Positions 25,498 to 35,000 of a stretch of 64,000 bases of DNA are shown here, piece after piece. The DNA is taken from NCBI GenBank assembly GCA_003228115.1, contig QEVV01000009.1, positions 29,891-93,890 on the forward strand, read 5' to 3'. A program made the translations under genes and the position numbers. How positions within the stretch are numbered: the first letter of the stretch is position 1; each line of letters begins with the position of its first letter. The notes under the pieces are model-generated. The model did not search any database. It saw nothing but the letters and a program-made list of their open reading frames with translations, and was not told the DNA's origin. This DNA is from Chloroflexota bacterium. GTDB taxonomy: Bacteria; Chloroflexota; Dehalococcoidia; Lucifugimonadales; SAR202-VII-2.

Positions 25498-26186
25498 CTA
25501 TACGTCGGTCACGCACTTCTTGAGAAGCGCAGGAACGGCTAGGTCGGTGAGTTCTGCCAGCGTCAGGCTTGTTACTCTTCCTTTTCTCTCCCACACGTTC
25601 CACGATGCCTTAAGCCGAATGTGCTCATGAGGTAGATCTATGATTGGTCCGTCTCCTGCGGGGGCAATCTTAGCGAGCCTTTTCATTTCTTCTCGCCAAA
25701 CGACCCCGGCTTCGGTCAACGCTAGGAACTCAGGCCTATCACGGAACAACACCTCAACGTGAAACCCCTTGTGACCCGAGAAATAAAGCCGCGTGAAAAG
25801 CTCAGGCAGTGCGTCCGAGAGATAACTGTCGACAACTCTAGTTGCCAGGTCTTTTGCTTTAAGTAATTCATCGTCTGGCAGATTGCCATCCGAATCAGCC
25901 GTTTCCTCGCGACCATCTATGTCTATGAGGAACGGGCCTACAATTCCATTGGCCCAGTCTCTGCTTCATACACGGCCAATGTTCGATGAACGTTGGCCCA
26001 ACTGTGCTGATCAGCCCATCCAGCTAGATTTTCCAATGGAATGCGACCTGGGATCTCTTGCCAGCCGGGATTTTCCGGCGGCCGAGTCCACCAACTCGTG
26101 GCTACGCCAACCCATCCGTTGAATGGCCGCTCTAATAGGTTCAGCCACCAAAACTCTTCTTCTAGGAACGCAAATGTTGACTGCAT
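25498..26186 (-). pseudogene. archaeo-eukaryotic primase (AEP)-like gene split by a frameshift
   Basis: Two overlapping minus-strand frames together look like one small primase-like protein of about 229 residues. The first frame runs 26186 to 25938 (MQSTFAFLEEEFWW to YEAETGPMEL). The second is open from 25965 to 25498 and carries GPFLIDIDG (motif I, the two catalytic Asp), YFSGHKGFHVEV (motif II) and IIDLPHEHIRLKASW (a motif III-like Asp followed by the RLxxSx block). The frames join at about 25940-25965 if one base has been lost; 689 bp plus one is exactly 230 codons. No slippery heptamer is evident. It may be a pseudogene, an assembly error or a recoded gene. The RGATAV loop of LigD polymerases is absent. 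Confidence 0.6.
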
Positions 26187-26218
26187 GTTGTTGTTAACGA
26201 ATCACTTTTACCTGCGTC

Positions 26219-27292
26219 CTAGAGTGCGTAGAGCTTCACGGCATTGTCCTCACGTATCTTGCGGGCCTGATCGGCGGTTATGTAGCCCTCATCACCCATT
26301 GTCCTGATGATGTTGAGGGTCTGGATCTCTGCAGATTGGTCGGCGTGTGTGTAGTCCGTGCCAGCCACCAGGCAGCCGTCACCCGTGCGCTGCAAAATGT
26401 AGGGCAGGTCTTCGACGGTCTGGCAGGCCACGAAGAATTGGCCCTCTTTGAAGACATCCAAGGTGAAGTTGAACGGGCCGGTGGACGTCGTTGGGCGCTC
26501 GTCACGCGCTTGGAGGTCGGCAAGGGCGTAGGGAATCCAGGAAGACATCGCTTCTATGAAGCCCCAGCGGAGCTTGGGAAACTTGTCCGGTATTTCTCCA
26601 ATAACTAGGGACAAGAATGCGTCAATGGGCACCAGCGAACCGAACCAGGGGCTCAGGTGCGTGACCTTGGTGTTAGACCACTGGGAGCTACCCACCCCTG
26701 TATGAAAGCAGACAGCCATGTCCAGGGCCTCCGCTTCTTTGTAAATGGGGAAGAAGTAGGGGTCACTGGCGGAGCGGAGCCCGGCCTCAACGCCCTTTCT
26801 ATATATGGCACAGGCACCGTGCTCCCGCGCCCATCGCATCTCCTCAATTGCCTTGTCTGGGCTGAACATGGGAAGCATAGCGACCCAACGAAGGCGGTTG
26901 TTGCTCTCGGCCCACTTAGCGCCCATCCAGCGGTTGTAGGCGTACGTTAGGGCGTACTCAACCTCAGGCTTCTCGCTGGGTGTCCAGAGGAATAGCGTTG
27001 GATAGCAGACCTGGATGTCGATACCCAGCTCGTCCATGTGCCTCAGCCGGGCGTCGATATCTAAGAGTTCCCTGGTCTCCACCACGGTGCCGGTACGTTC
27101 GTCGTCGCGGTTGCGGCGGAGCCAGAATGTGCCATCGATGCACCAGAAACGGTTGTAGCCTCGGGGAGTCATGGCCTGGCCCTCAGCCGCCTCCACGACG
27201 GTGAAAGGCTTGTAACGCTCGTAGCCCTTGGGGAGGTACTCCCAGGTCTCGTCTGTTTCGTCTACGTGCGCGTCAGCGTCTACTACCGGCAT
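26219..27292 (-). CDS. amidohydrolase_2 family metal-dependent hydrolase (paralogue 3)
   Basis: This 357-residue PF04909 member begins VVDADAHVDETDETWEYLP, and has CFHTGVGSSQW (His ligand) and LVAGTDYTHADQSAE (Asp ligand). By its DETWEY start and compact length it groups with the paralogues at 29789 and 30873, suggesting a local expansion. AGGAGAG stands six bases before the start. It follows the dehydrogenase at 27335 by 42 bp on the same strand, so the two are probably co-transcribed and may act on successive intermediates. Confidence 0.85.
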   Translation of the reverse strand: MPVVDADAHVDETDETWEYLPKGYERYKPFTVVEAAEGQAMTPRGYNRFWCIDGTFWLRRNRDDERTGTVVETRELLDIDARLRHMDELGIDIQVCYPTLFLWTPSEKPEVEYALTYAYNRWMGAKWAESNNRLRWVAMLPMFSPDKAIEEMRWAREHGACAIYRKGVEAGLRSASDPYFFPIYKEAEALDMAVCFHTGVGSSQWSNTKVTHLSPWFGSLVPIDAFLSLVIGEIPDKFPKLRWGFIEAMSSWIPYALADLQARDERPTTSTGPFNFTLDVFKEGQFFVACQTVEDLPYILQRTGDGCLVAGTDYTHADQSAEIQTLNIIRTMGDEGYITADQARKIREDNAVKLYAL

Positions 27293-27334
27293 TTGGCTCT
27301 CCTAGGGCGTCTACAGTCAACTTGGTCCGGGCGC

Positions 27335-28240
27335 TTACTCGGTCTCGTGGAGTTCCACACCGGCCCATTTCTCGTACACCAGCGGGATGGCGTTGTTGGG
27401 CAGATTGCCGCCCAACTCGTTCGTGATCTGAATCAGAAGTTGGTAGGCGAGCGTGGAAAGGGGCATGGGAAGATTAGTCTCTTTGCCCATGCCACAGGCA
27501 GTAGCGACATCTTTTATCCAGAGGTCCAGTGCCATGCCGGAGCCCGGCTCCCCGAACTCGCGCTTCAGCCATTCAGGGATCCTCCGTTCTGTGGCCTGGC
27601 TCTTGCCGCCGCTGCTGTTGATGACGGCGGCTACGCCCGCGGGGTCAAGGCCCGCCTTCGCTGCGACAATGAAGGCCTCGCAGGCGGCTAGGTAGTTTAC
27701 GGTTCCAAGCAAGTTGTTCAGCGCCTTGGCGAAGTGGCCATTGCCAATGGCCCCCATGTTGAAGGAGCGGTCACCTATCTGGTCAAGGATCGGTTTCACT
27801 TCTTCGAATGCTGCAGCGTCGCCGCCGTAGACTAGCCCAAGCTTGCCCTGTTTTGCGGGCCCCGTGCTGCCCAGCAACCCAATGTCGACCATGCGGATGC
27901 TCTGCTCTGCCAGTCGCTGGCTGATGCGAGTTGTGTCCGGAGGGTTTCCGCTGGTGAGGTCGACTACGATGGCTCCGGGCTTTGCACCAGCGGCTACGCC
28001 GTCGTCACCGAAGCAGACCCGCTCCACGATCGCCGAGTTGGGCAGGGAGAGCAGCACCACGTCGCTCTGGGCCGCAACCTCTCTGGGACTGGCGGCCACG
28101 GTTGCTCCTGCCCCTTCCAAGGGCCGTACGTTTTCGGGAACGGTATCAAAGACGACCAAGGGGAAGCCTGCGTTCAAGATTCGCTTGGACATTAGGCTGC
28201 CCATCGTGCCGATGCCGATGAAGCCTACGGTTTGCGGCAT
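27335..28240 (-). CDS. NAD(P)-dependent beta-hydroxyacid dehydrogenase (3-hydroxyisobutyrate dehydrogenase family)
   Basis: This 301-residue protein has a Rossmann motif GFIGIGTMGSLMSKRI and the family substrate-binding and catalytic segments, here DLTSGNPPDT (normally DMSS), LLGSTGPAKQGKL and the catalytic Lys in GHFAKALNNLL. Enzymes of this family oxidise 3-hydroxy acids or reduce aldehyde acids such as tartronate semialdehyde. The altered substrate loop makes the exact substrate uncertain. The start is supported by AAAGGAG. It is probably in one operon with the amidohydrolases at 26219 and perhaps 28332. Confidence 0.85.
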   Translation of the reverse strand: MPQTVGFIGIGTMGSLMSKRILNAGFPLVVFDTVPENVRPLEGAGATVAASPREVAAQSDVVLLSLPNSAIVERVCFGDDGVAAGAKPGAIVVDLTSGNPPDTTRISQRLAEQSIRMVDIGLLGSTGPAKQGKLGLVYGGDAAAFEEVKPILDQIGDRSFNMGAIGNGHFAKALNNLLGTVNYLAACEAFIVAAKAGLDPAGVAAVINSSGGKSQATERRIPEWLKREFGEPGSGMALDLWIKDVATACGMGKETNLPMPLSTLAYQLLIQITNELGGNLPNNAIPLVYEKWAGVELHETE

Positions 28241-28282
28241 GGATACTCCTTTGCTAGAAGGTATTTAATTCTAGGCGTTTGT

Positions 28283-28320
28283 ACCCTCGCCCTTGAGGGA
28301 GAGGGGTGGGGAGAGGGGGA
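28283..28320. repeat. purine/pyrimidine-skewed hairpin repeat
   Basis: A CCCTCGCCCTTGAGGGAGAGGG hairpin and a following GGGGAGAGGGGGA run fill much of the 91-bp gap before the amidohydrolase end. Such blocks are common dispersed repeats in bacterial genomes. A related block lies at about 35440-35470. Confidence 0.45.
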
Positions 28321-28331
28321 AGCGCTCGCCG

Positions 28332-29525
28332 TTAGGCGCTTGTTGCCCTCTGGCCCGATGGCTGTCCGGTTGCCAAGTCCAGCCCGTAGAAGCGGGCTGT
28401 ATTGTCGATCAGTAGCTTCCGCTTGGTTTCCTCAGCGATATCGGTCCGCTGTTCTAGGACGTTTACCGCGTCGTAGAGGCGGTCGCGGTGAGGGATGTCA
28501 GAGGCGTAGAGCCAACATTCGTCTCCGAACTCTTCAAGGACGTAGGGCAGCACACCCTCCTCCACCTCGAATCCGAAGTAAATTTGACCGCGTTCGATGT
28601 ACTCCTGAGGATAAAGTTCAGCCAGGTATCCCTGACCGAAGGAGGGGCCGCTACGCGAACCGGGAAGGCCGCAGTGCTCGGCGATTCGGTCCACAAGCCC
28701 TGGCACCCAGGAGCAGCCACCCTCAAGGAAGGCGATGCGCAGGTTGGGATATTTGTCAGCAATGCCCTTGGAAATGACCCGTTGAAAGCCGAACATGAGG
28801 GTCAGCCAAAAGGGCATCACCGTCTTGTCGTGGTGAGTGTCGCATAGCTGCCCCAAGGCTTTGAAGCTATGACCGACGTGAACCCCCACGGAAAGGTTGG
28901 TTTCAGCCGCCGCGGCCCAAACACCTTCTAATTGTGGGTCGTCCACAGGGATGTCGCCGGTCATGCCAAGGATCATCACCCCGACTGAGCCCATCGCGGC
29001 GGTGCGATAGACTTCATTGGCGGCTGCCCTTGGGTCCTGAGGGTCAATGACCGTGACCCACTTGAGCCGGTCTGGCGACTGGCTGCACACGTCGGCAATC
29101 CAGTTGTTGTAGGAGCGCGTCAGGGCCGTTCCTAGCTTCGGGTCGTGGGTGATGGGGTAGGAGAGGAACATCGTAGGGTAGTTGATTTGAACGTCGATGT
29201 TCTCGCGGTCCATTTGGTCCAAACGGATAGCCGCAGAGCGGAACTCGGCGCTCTCAACGGTGTCGTGCTCGCGGCGTTCGGCCATCAATTGGGAGTTAGG
29301 GGCTCTCCAGGGGACGCCGTTCTTGCTCAGGGGGCTGCCAGCAGACTGGTATGGCCCGGTGCGTACGGGAAACAACCGGCTGTCGATAACCCAGGAAAGG
29401 GTGCCGGAGTGATCAGACTCAACCACGAATGGCCTGCGGTGGGCCGGCTCAGAGTCCCAATAGGGCTCCTCGAACGTCGCCTCCGACTCCATGACGTGGC
29501 CGTCGGCATCCCATGCCTTAAGCAA
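28332..29525 (-). CDS. amidohydrolase_2 family metal-dependent hydrolase (paralogue 4)
   Basis: This 397-residue PF04909 member begins AWDADGHVMESEATFEEPYW, and has VGVHVGHS (His ligand) and LYASDIPHRDRLYD (Asp ligand). A LEGGCSWVPGLVDRI segment is the usual late barrel motif. The start codon is TTG at 29525, preceded six bases upstream by GGAGG; an ATG start is not available nearby. It lies 91 bp upstream of the dehydrogenase at 27335 on the same strand, with a repeat between them. It is divergent from paralogue 5 across 263 bp in which I see no gene. Confidence 0.85.
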   Translation of the reverse strand: MLKAWDADGHVMESEATFEEPYWDSEPAHRRPFVVESDHSGTLSWVIDSRLFPVRTGPYQSAGSPLSKNGVPWRAPNSQLMAERREHDTVESAEFRSAAIRLDQMDRENIDVQINYPTMFLSYPITHDPKLGTALTRSYNNWIADVCSQSPDRLKWVTVIDPQDPRAAANEVYRTAAMGSVGVMILGMTGDIPVDDPQLEGVWAAAAETNLSVGVHVGHSFKALGQLCDTHHDKTVMPFWLTLMFGFQRVISKGIADKYPNLRIAFLEGGCSWVPGLVDRIAEHCGLPGSRSGPSFGQGYLAELYPQEYIERGQIYFGFEVEEGVLPYVLEEFGDECWLYASDIPHRDRLYDAVNVLEQRTDIAEETKRKLLIDNTARFYGLDLATGQPSGQRATSA

Positions 29526-29788
29526 AATTTCCCTCCGTGGCTAGCTAGGCGGTAGTTTACCTCTGGCAGGTCAACGAGTGTCAAGCTGGGCTACGCTTGC
29601 AGGCGGGCACGCGTGGGAGTTCCAAATGGCTGACGGATCAAAGGATGCGGTGGCGGTTCGATGTTCATGGCGATTCGACTATGGTCTCCAGCGTTGACAA
29701 TGGTGGCTATGGGTGCCCAAAATGCGGCATCGCCTCTTGATGATCAATGAGGGGCAGTGAGGCGGCCCGCCAGTACAAGGAGACAGCC

Positions 29789-30862
29789 ATGGCTACCATC
29801 GACGCTGATACCCACTTCGTAGAGTCGCTACGGACTTGGGAGTATATGGAGGGAGATGACAAGAAGCTCCGGCCAGTCATTCTCGATCCGTTCAAGGATC
29901 CCAAAAAGCAAGCTTGGTACATCGACGGACAGGTGCGTGGCAACAAGGTTCCGGCGCTGGAGTTGAAAGAACAGCAAGCTTTTGACGATACCGTTGATCG
30001 CACGACCCTGACATCAGAAGAGGCAAAGCAGGGGGCGGACCTTGGGACCAGACTCCGGCAGATGGACGAGTACGGGGTCGATTTTCAGGTGGTTTACCCA
30101 ACCATCTTCCTTATGCAGGTGGCTGAGCGTCCCGCTACTGAGGTGGCAATTTGCTGGGCCTACAACCGCTGGGCCGCAGACATATGTGATCGCAGCGAGG
30201 GACGACTGAAATACGCGGCCACGCTCTCTATGCTGAGCATACCTGACGCCCTGGACCAGATGCGTTTCTCAAAGCAGCACGGCTCTCCGGCGATCTTCTT
30301 TCGGCCTATTGAGGTGAACCGGCTGCCGACGGACCCATATTTCTACCCCATTTACGAAGAGGCCGCCCGGCTCAACATGTCGATCGGCATGCATATTGGC
30401 AATGCTACGGGCTGGATGGCGAACATGCTCCAGCAGAGCAACATCGTTCGCAATTTCTGGTCTATCAAGGCCTGTATGGCAGGCGCCGTCCACGCACTTC
30501 TGAACAGCGATATCCATGAACGCTTCCCCACCTTGAGATTCGGCTTCTTGGAAGCAACGGCTGGCTGGCTGCCCTACGTGCTGAGGGAGTGGTACAGCCG
30601 TCTTGAGGATGAAGGCAAGCCTAGACCAGAGAACCCGCTGGTTGAGCGGAATATGTGGGTGGCCCTGCAGTCCAATGACGACATGGCTTACCTGCTCAAG
30701 GAAGTGGGGGAGGACTGCTTTGTCATGGGCACTGATTACGGCCACAACGACACCCAGGCCGAGCTGGACGCCTTTCTCAGACTGCGAGACGGGGATGCCA
30801 TAACCGAGGAACAGTACCGCAAGATTACAGTCGATAACCCCAAGGTGCTCTACGCCCTCTAG
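29789..30862 (+). CDS. amidohydrolase_2 family metal-dependent hydrolase (paralogue 5)
   Basis: This 357-residue PF04909 member starts TIDADTHFVESLRTWEYME, with IGMHIGNATGW (His ligand), FGFLEATAGWLPYVL and FVMGTDYGHNDTQAE (Asp ligand). The metal ligands appear complete. ATG 29789 is chosen over an upstream in-frame ATG at 29747 because AAGGAG sits directly before it and the protein then begins at the metal motif, as in its paralogues. It overlaps no other gene, and its stop is 10 bp from the next start, so it forms a two-gene unit with paralogue 6. Confidence 0.87.
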   Translation: MATIDADTHFVESLRTWEYMEGDDKKLRPVILDPFKDPKKQAWYIDGQVRGNKVPALELKEQQAFDDTVDRTTLTSEEAKQGADLGTRLRQMDEYGVDFQVVYPTIFLMQVAERPATEVAICWAYNRWAADICDRSEGRLKYAATLSMLSIPDALDQMRFSKQHGSPAIFFRPIEVNRLPTDPYFYPIYEEAARLNMSIGMHIGNATGWMANMLQQSNIVRNFWSIKACMAGAVHALLNSDIHERFPTLRFGFLEATAGWLPYVLREWYSRLEDEGKPRPENPLVERNMWVALQSNDDMAYLLKEVGEDCFVMGTDYGHNDTQAELDAFLRLRDGDAITEEQYRKITVDNPKVLYAL

Positions 30863-30872
30863 GAGACTAGGT

Positions 30873-31979
30873 ATGACCACAACGTCGAGCGCTACGCTTG
30901 CTATTGATGCGGATGCCCATCTCGTAGAGACCGCCGAGACCTGGGAGCATTACGACCTGTCGTCAATGCGGCAATCCAAGGCTGAACAAGCATTGTTCCC
31001 CGGTGACCTGGGAGGGCAGCTCGACAATACCGTGATCCCAGCCGTTGCCGACCCCTACGGCGACCCGTCGGGCGAACGCTGGTTCATTGCTGGGATGGTG
31101 CGGGGTAAGAGGATGCCCTCAAGCCTGCCTGGTATCCCTAACGTGAATGACATTGAGACTCGCCTGTCTTGGATGAGCCAGCAGGGCATCTCTGTGCAGG
31201 TGGTCTACCCCACCATCTTTATGGAACAGGTATCCAACCGGCCCCATATAGAGGTGCCCATTGTCTGGGCTTACATTTCATGGGCTGCTCAGATTTGCAA
31301 GGCCAGCGAAGGACGTCTGCGGTGGATTTGCCCTGTTTCCGTCTTGAGCATCCCCGATGCGTTGGAGCAGATACGTTTCGGGAAGGAAAACGGCGCGTGT
31401 GGGGTATTGCTCGCACCCATTCACGGCGATATGTTGCTGGAAGAGGCTCACTTCTTTCCCATTTACGAGGAGGCGGCACGGTTGGGGATGCCCATCTGCA
31501 TTCATGCCGGCAATGCCAACCCGGCCATGACGGAGCTTTTGGGTCAAGACAACCCAGGAGCTTCTTTTTGGCAGTACAAGATCAGCATCACCGCGGCCTT
31601 CCAGACGTTCCTGACGTCCGGCATCCCGCATCAGTTTCCCGGTCTGAGGACTGGGTTCTTCGGCGCGGGCGCCCAGGGCCTTATCTACCCCCTAGGCGAA
31701 TGGTCTCGACGCTTGCGGGCGGACAGCCCGGAAAAGGACTCCAACCCGATGGAAGGCAGGAATCTGTGGGTGACGCTGGCGGGGCATGACGACATCGGTT
31801 ATATGGTCAAGCGCTTGGGTTCGGACCACCTTCTTTTAGGTACGGAGTTCGGCCACACCAACGGTGAGTCGGCTCTGCGAGCCTTGAGAAAGGCCCTGGC
31901 CGATGGTGAGATCACTCAAGAAACTTACGAGAAGATCGTCTGGCACAACCCCAGGGCTTTCTACGGGTTTGAGGACTGA
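30873..31979 (+). CDS. amidohydrolase_2 family metal-dependent hydrolase (paralogue 6), with altered metal-ligand motif
   Basis: This 368-residue PF04909 member is adjacent and related to paralogue 5. It starts AIDADAHLVETAETWEHYD and has ICIHAGNANPAM. The late motif that reads GTDYGHND in the neighbour is GTEFGHTN here, so the Asp normally placed for metal binding or catalysis is Glu. The preceding FLEAT/FLEGG segment is also changed, to FFGAGAQG. This could mean altered activity or a non-catalytic partner. A clear GGAG stands before the start, and the 10-bp spacing to paralogue 5 implies co-translation. Confidence 0.82.
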   Translation: MTTTSSATLAIDADAHLVETAETWEHYDLSSMRQSKAEQALFPGDLGGQLDNTVIPAVADPYGDPSGERWFIAGMVRGKRMPSSLPGIPNVNDIETRLSWMSQQGISVQVVYPTIFMEQVSNRPHIEVPIVWAYISWAAQICKASEGRLRWICPVSVLSIPDALEQIRFGKENGACGVLLAPIHGDMLLEEAHFFPIYEEAARLGMPICIHAGNANPAMTELLGQDNPGASFWQYKISITAAFQTFLTSGIPHQFPGLRTGFFGAGAQGLIYPLGEWSRRLRADSPEKDSNPMEGRNLWVTLAGHDDIGYMVKRLGSDHLLLGTEFGHTNGESALRALRKALADGEITQETYEKIVWHNPRAFYGFED

Positions 31980-32020
31980 TGGATCTAGCGTGAGGTTCAA
32001 CGTGTTGGATAGGCCGCTGC

Positions 32021-35000
32021 TCAGTGCCAGTCATGGGCTTGGGGCATTTCGAAAGGCACAGGGATGGGCTCGATCTGTGACACCACGACGTTCGTAGTGC
32101 CATCCCATCGAGAGATGGTGCCTTGGGCTTGCAGCACATGGCCGTGGAGCGCTGACTTCTGTTCAGCAAAGACCTGCGGCCACACGACGAGTTGTATGTC
32201 ACCGTACTCGTCCTCAATGGTAATGAAGGTTGTGCCGCTCTCCCCGCGAGGGTGCTGCCTGGCGATGGGCCAACCAGCCACCGTGATGACTTCTCCGTCC
32301 TTCGCCTGTTCAACTCCTGTTGTCGTGAGAACGCTTGAGGGAAGGGCTGGTCGTAGGAACTCCATGATGTGTCCTCGCGGGTACATGCCCATCACGCGGT
32401 ACTCGGCCAGCATCCTCTCGTAGTCAGTGAAGTCTTCCAACTGAGGCACGTCCTGGTCCATGGACATTGGCAGCACCATCTGGTGTGTGTTGGGGCGTTG
32501 ATAGAGACCGGCCTCCCACAGGGCCACCTTTCGGTTCGGCGCCACCGAGTCGAATGCGCCAGCCAGCACCAGCGATTCCACTGTTTGATGTTTCACCCCG
32601 GTCCGTTGCACCAAGTCACCAACGCTCACATATGGGCCGCTGCGCTCCCGCTCCTCAATGATGGTTTTGGCCAGGGCTTCACCAACGTCTTTGACGTAGC
32701 GTAGTCCCACAAGGACAGCTGCCTTCACTGGTAGGCAGGTGAAGGCGCTTCGGTTAACACAGGGGTTTCGGAAGGCTACCCCGTGCCGCCGGGCGTCTTC
32801 CTTCAGGGCCTCCAGAGGATAGAAGCCCATAGGCTGGTTGTTCATCAGGGCCACGAAGAACTCCAAGGGGTAATGGCACTTGAGGTAAGCCGCCTGGTAG
32901 GCGCTGATGGCGAAGGCGTAGGAGTGGGACTCCGGGAACATGTAGTGGCCGTTGACCTTGCCGTAGATCTTTCTGGCCACATCCTCCGGCACCCCTTTTT
33001 TCATAGCTCCATCCCGAAATCGCTCCCAGTACATCTCGATGAGGTGTTCATTGTGGGCCTTGGCGAATGCCCGCCTGATCTCATCTGCCTCAGCGGAGGT
33101 CATGCCGGCCACGTCCATGATGAGTTGCACCACCTGCTCTTGCCACACGATGATGCCGTAGCCTCGCTCCAAGGCGCGGTTCTCCAGGTAATGGTCGTAT
33201 TCCCAGGGGACACCGTGGCGATAGCGCTCCACAAACTGGGATACCGCGCTGCCCTGCATGCCCACCCCGGGCCGGATGAGGGCCACCTGGTAGGCCAGGT
33301 CAACGAAGTTCCGGGACTTGAGGCGCTGGCCCATCTTGAGTTGTGCTGGGCTCTGCAGTAGGAAGACGCCTGTGGCCCTGCCTGCATTGATTAGGTCGTA
33401 GACCTCAGGGTCTTCCGGATCAACCTGGCTGAGGTCGAGTCTTTGGCCGGTCCGCGCTTCAATGAGGTTTACGGCTTCTTCGATCTGATCCAACACCGGC
33501 AGGGAAAGGATGTCGATTTTGGCAAAACCGGCGTCGGCGATGCTGTCTTTGTCCCAGTCAAGGATGTACCTGCCTGTAATGGCCCCCTCACGGATAGGCA
33601 CCATCTCTGGGATGGGCGATGAGCTGAGGATCATGCCTCCAACGTGCTGCCCCAGCCGCTTGGGCGCTTCGATAAGCTGAGGAGCTAGTTCCAGCAGGTC
33701 TCGCCACCCGGGCATGTTCACCTTGCTGCGATGCTCGGGAGACTGCAGCAACTCAGCCTTGAACTGCTTCGGATCGTGGGCGTGGATGACCTTGGAGACG
33801 GCCTTGAGGTCTTCCTGGGGCAGGCCCATGACCTTCCCCAAGTCGGCGATGACGCCCGACAGGCGATACTTGGTAATGGCACCCGTTAGCACCGCATGCT
33901 CAGGCCCGAACTGCTTGTGAATCCGGTCGATCAACTGATCGCGCAAGGCCCTTGGGAAGTCGAGGTCTATGTCTGGAAGGGTCTTTGCGTCCTCAGGCAG
34001 GAACCGTTCCAGACTCAGGTTGTAGAGCAGTGGGTCGACATGAGAGATTCCCAGCAAGTATCCGATAACCAGGGCCACAGAAGACCCCCGCCCCCGGCCT
34101 GGAGGGCGCAGTTCGATAGGCATCTCTGGGTCGGCAAGGCCCTGTTCTACCATGATCGCCTGGGCCATCCGCACTATCTCGCTGTAGAGAAGAAGGAAGC
34201 CTGCGAGGTCGTGCTTGCGGATGAGCCTGAACTCCTCGTTCAGGCGCTCTTGGATCTTCTCATTGATGCTCCCGTACCTTCGTGGCACGGCTTCCAGGCA
34301 TAGCCGCTCAAGGTAGGTTTCTGGGGTGTATCCCTCCGGGACCGGTGGCGCTGGTAGTTTGTAGCCTAGGTCGGTGCTCAGATTGAACGGGCAGGCCTCT
34401 GCAATACGGAGAGTGTTAGCTATTGCCGCGGGACATCCATCGAAAAGCTGTCCCATTTCTTCCGCCGATTTGAGGTAGAACTCCGGGCTCAGCTTGAGTA
34501 GGGGAAGGGCTTCGTCCAAGGTGGAGTTATTCCGCGCCGCGGTGAGAACGTTTTGAAGCTTGTGGCGCTCCGGAGCGTGGTAGTGGGCGTTGTTGGTGGC
34601 AACGACCGGGACTCCTACGGACTTGGCAAGCTCCAAGAGTCGTTGATTCCGCTGAGTATCGCCGTGCTGCTTGTGCTGTTGAAGCTCTACGTAGACGGCA
34701 TCGCTACCGAACCACTCCACGTATTGCCGGAGGACGTCAGTAGCCTGCTGATATTTTCCTTGAGAAACCAGCCGGGGTACCTGTCCGTGGCTGCAGCCGG
34801 TGAGCAAGAACAACCCCTCTGTGTGCTCGGCAAAGAATGTGGGGTTCAGTGTGGGTTCTCGGCGGTCTGCCATATTGGCGTAGGTGAAAAGCTGGGAAAG
34901 GTTGGCATAGCCCTTCCTGTCCCGGACCAACAGTGTCAGGTGTGAACCGTCTTTCAGGGTGATCTCCCCGCCGGTGATGGGCCGGAGCTTCCATCCATTG

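Noticed and set aside
25938..26186. Stand-alone 82-residue protein
   Set aside because: Its reading frame ends where the primase motifs begin in the next frame; it is better explained as the N-terminal part of a frameshifted gene.
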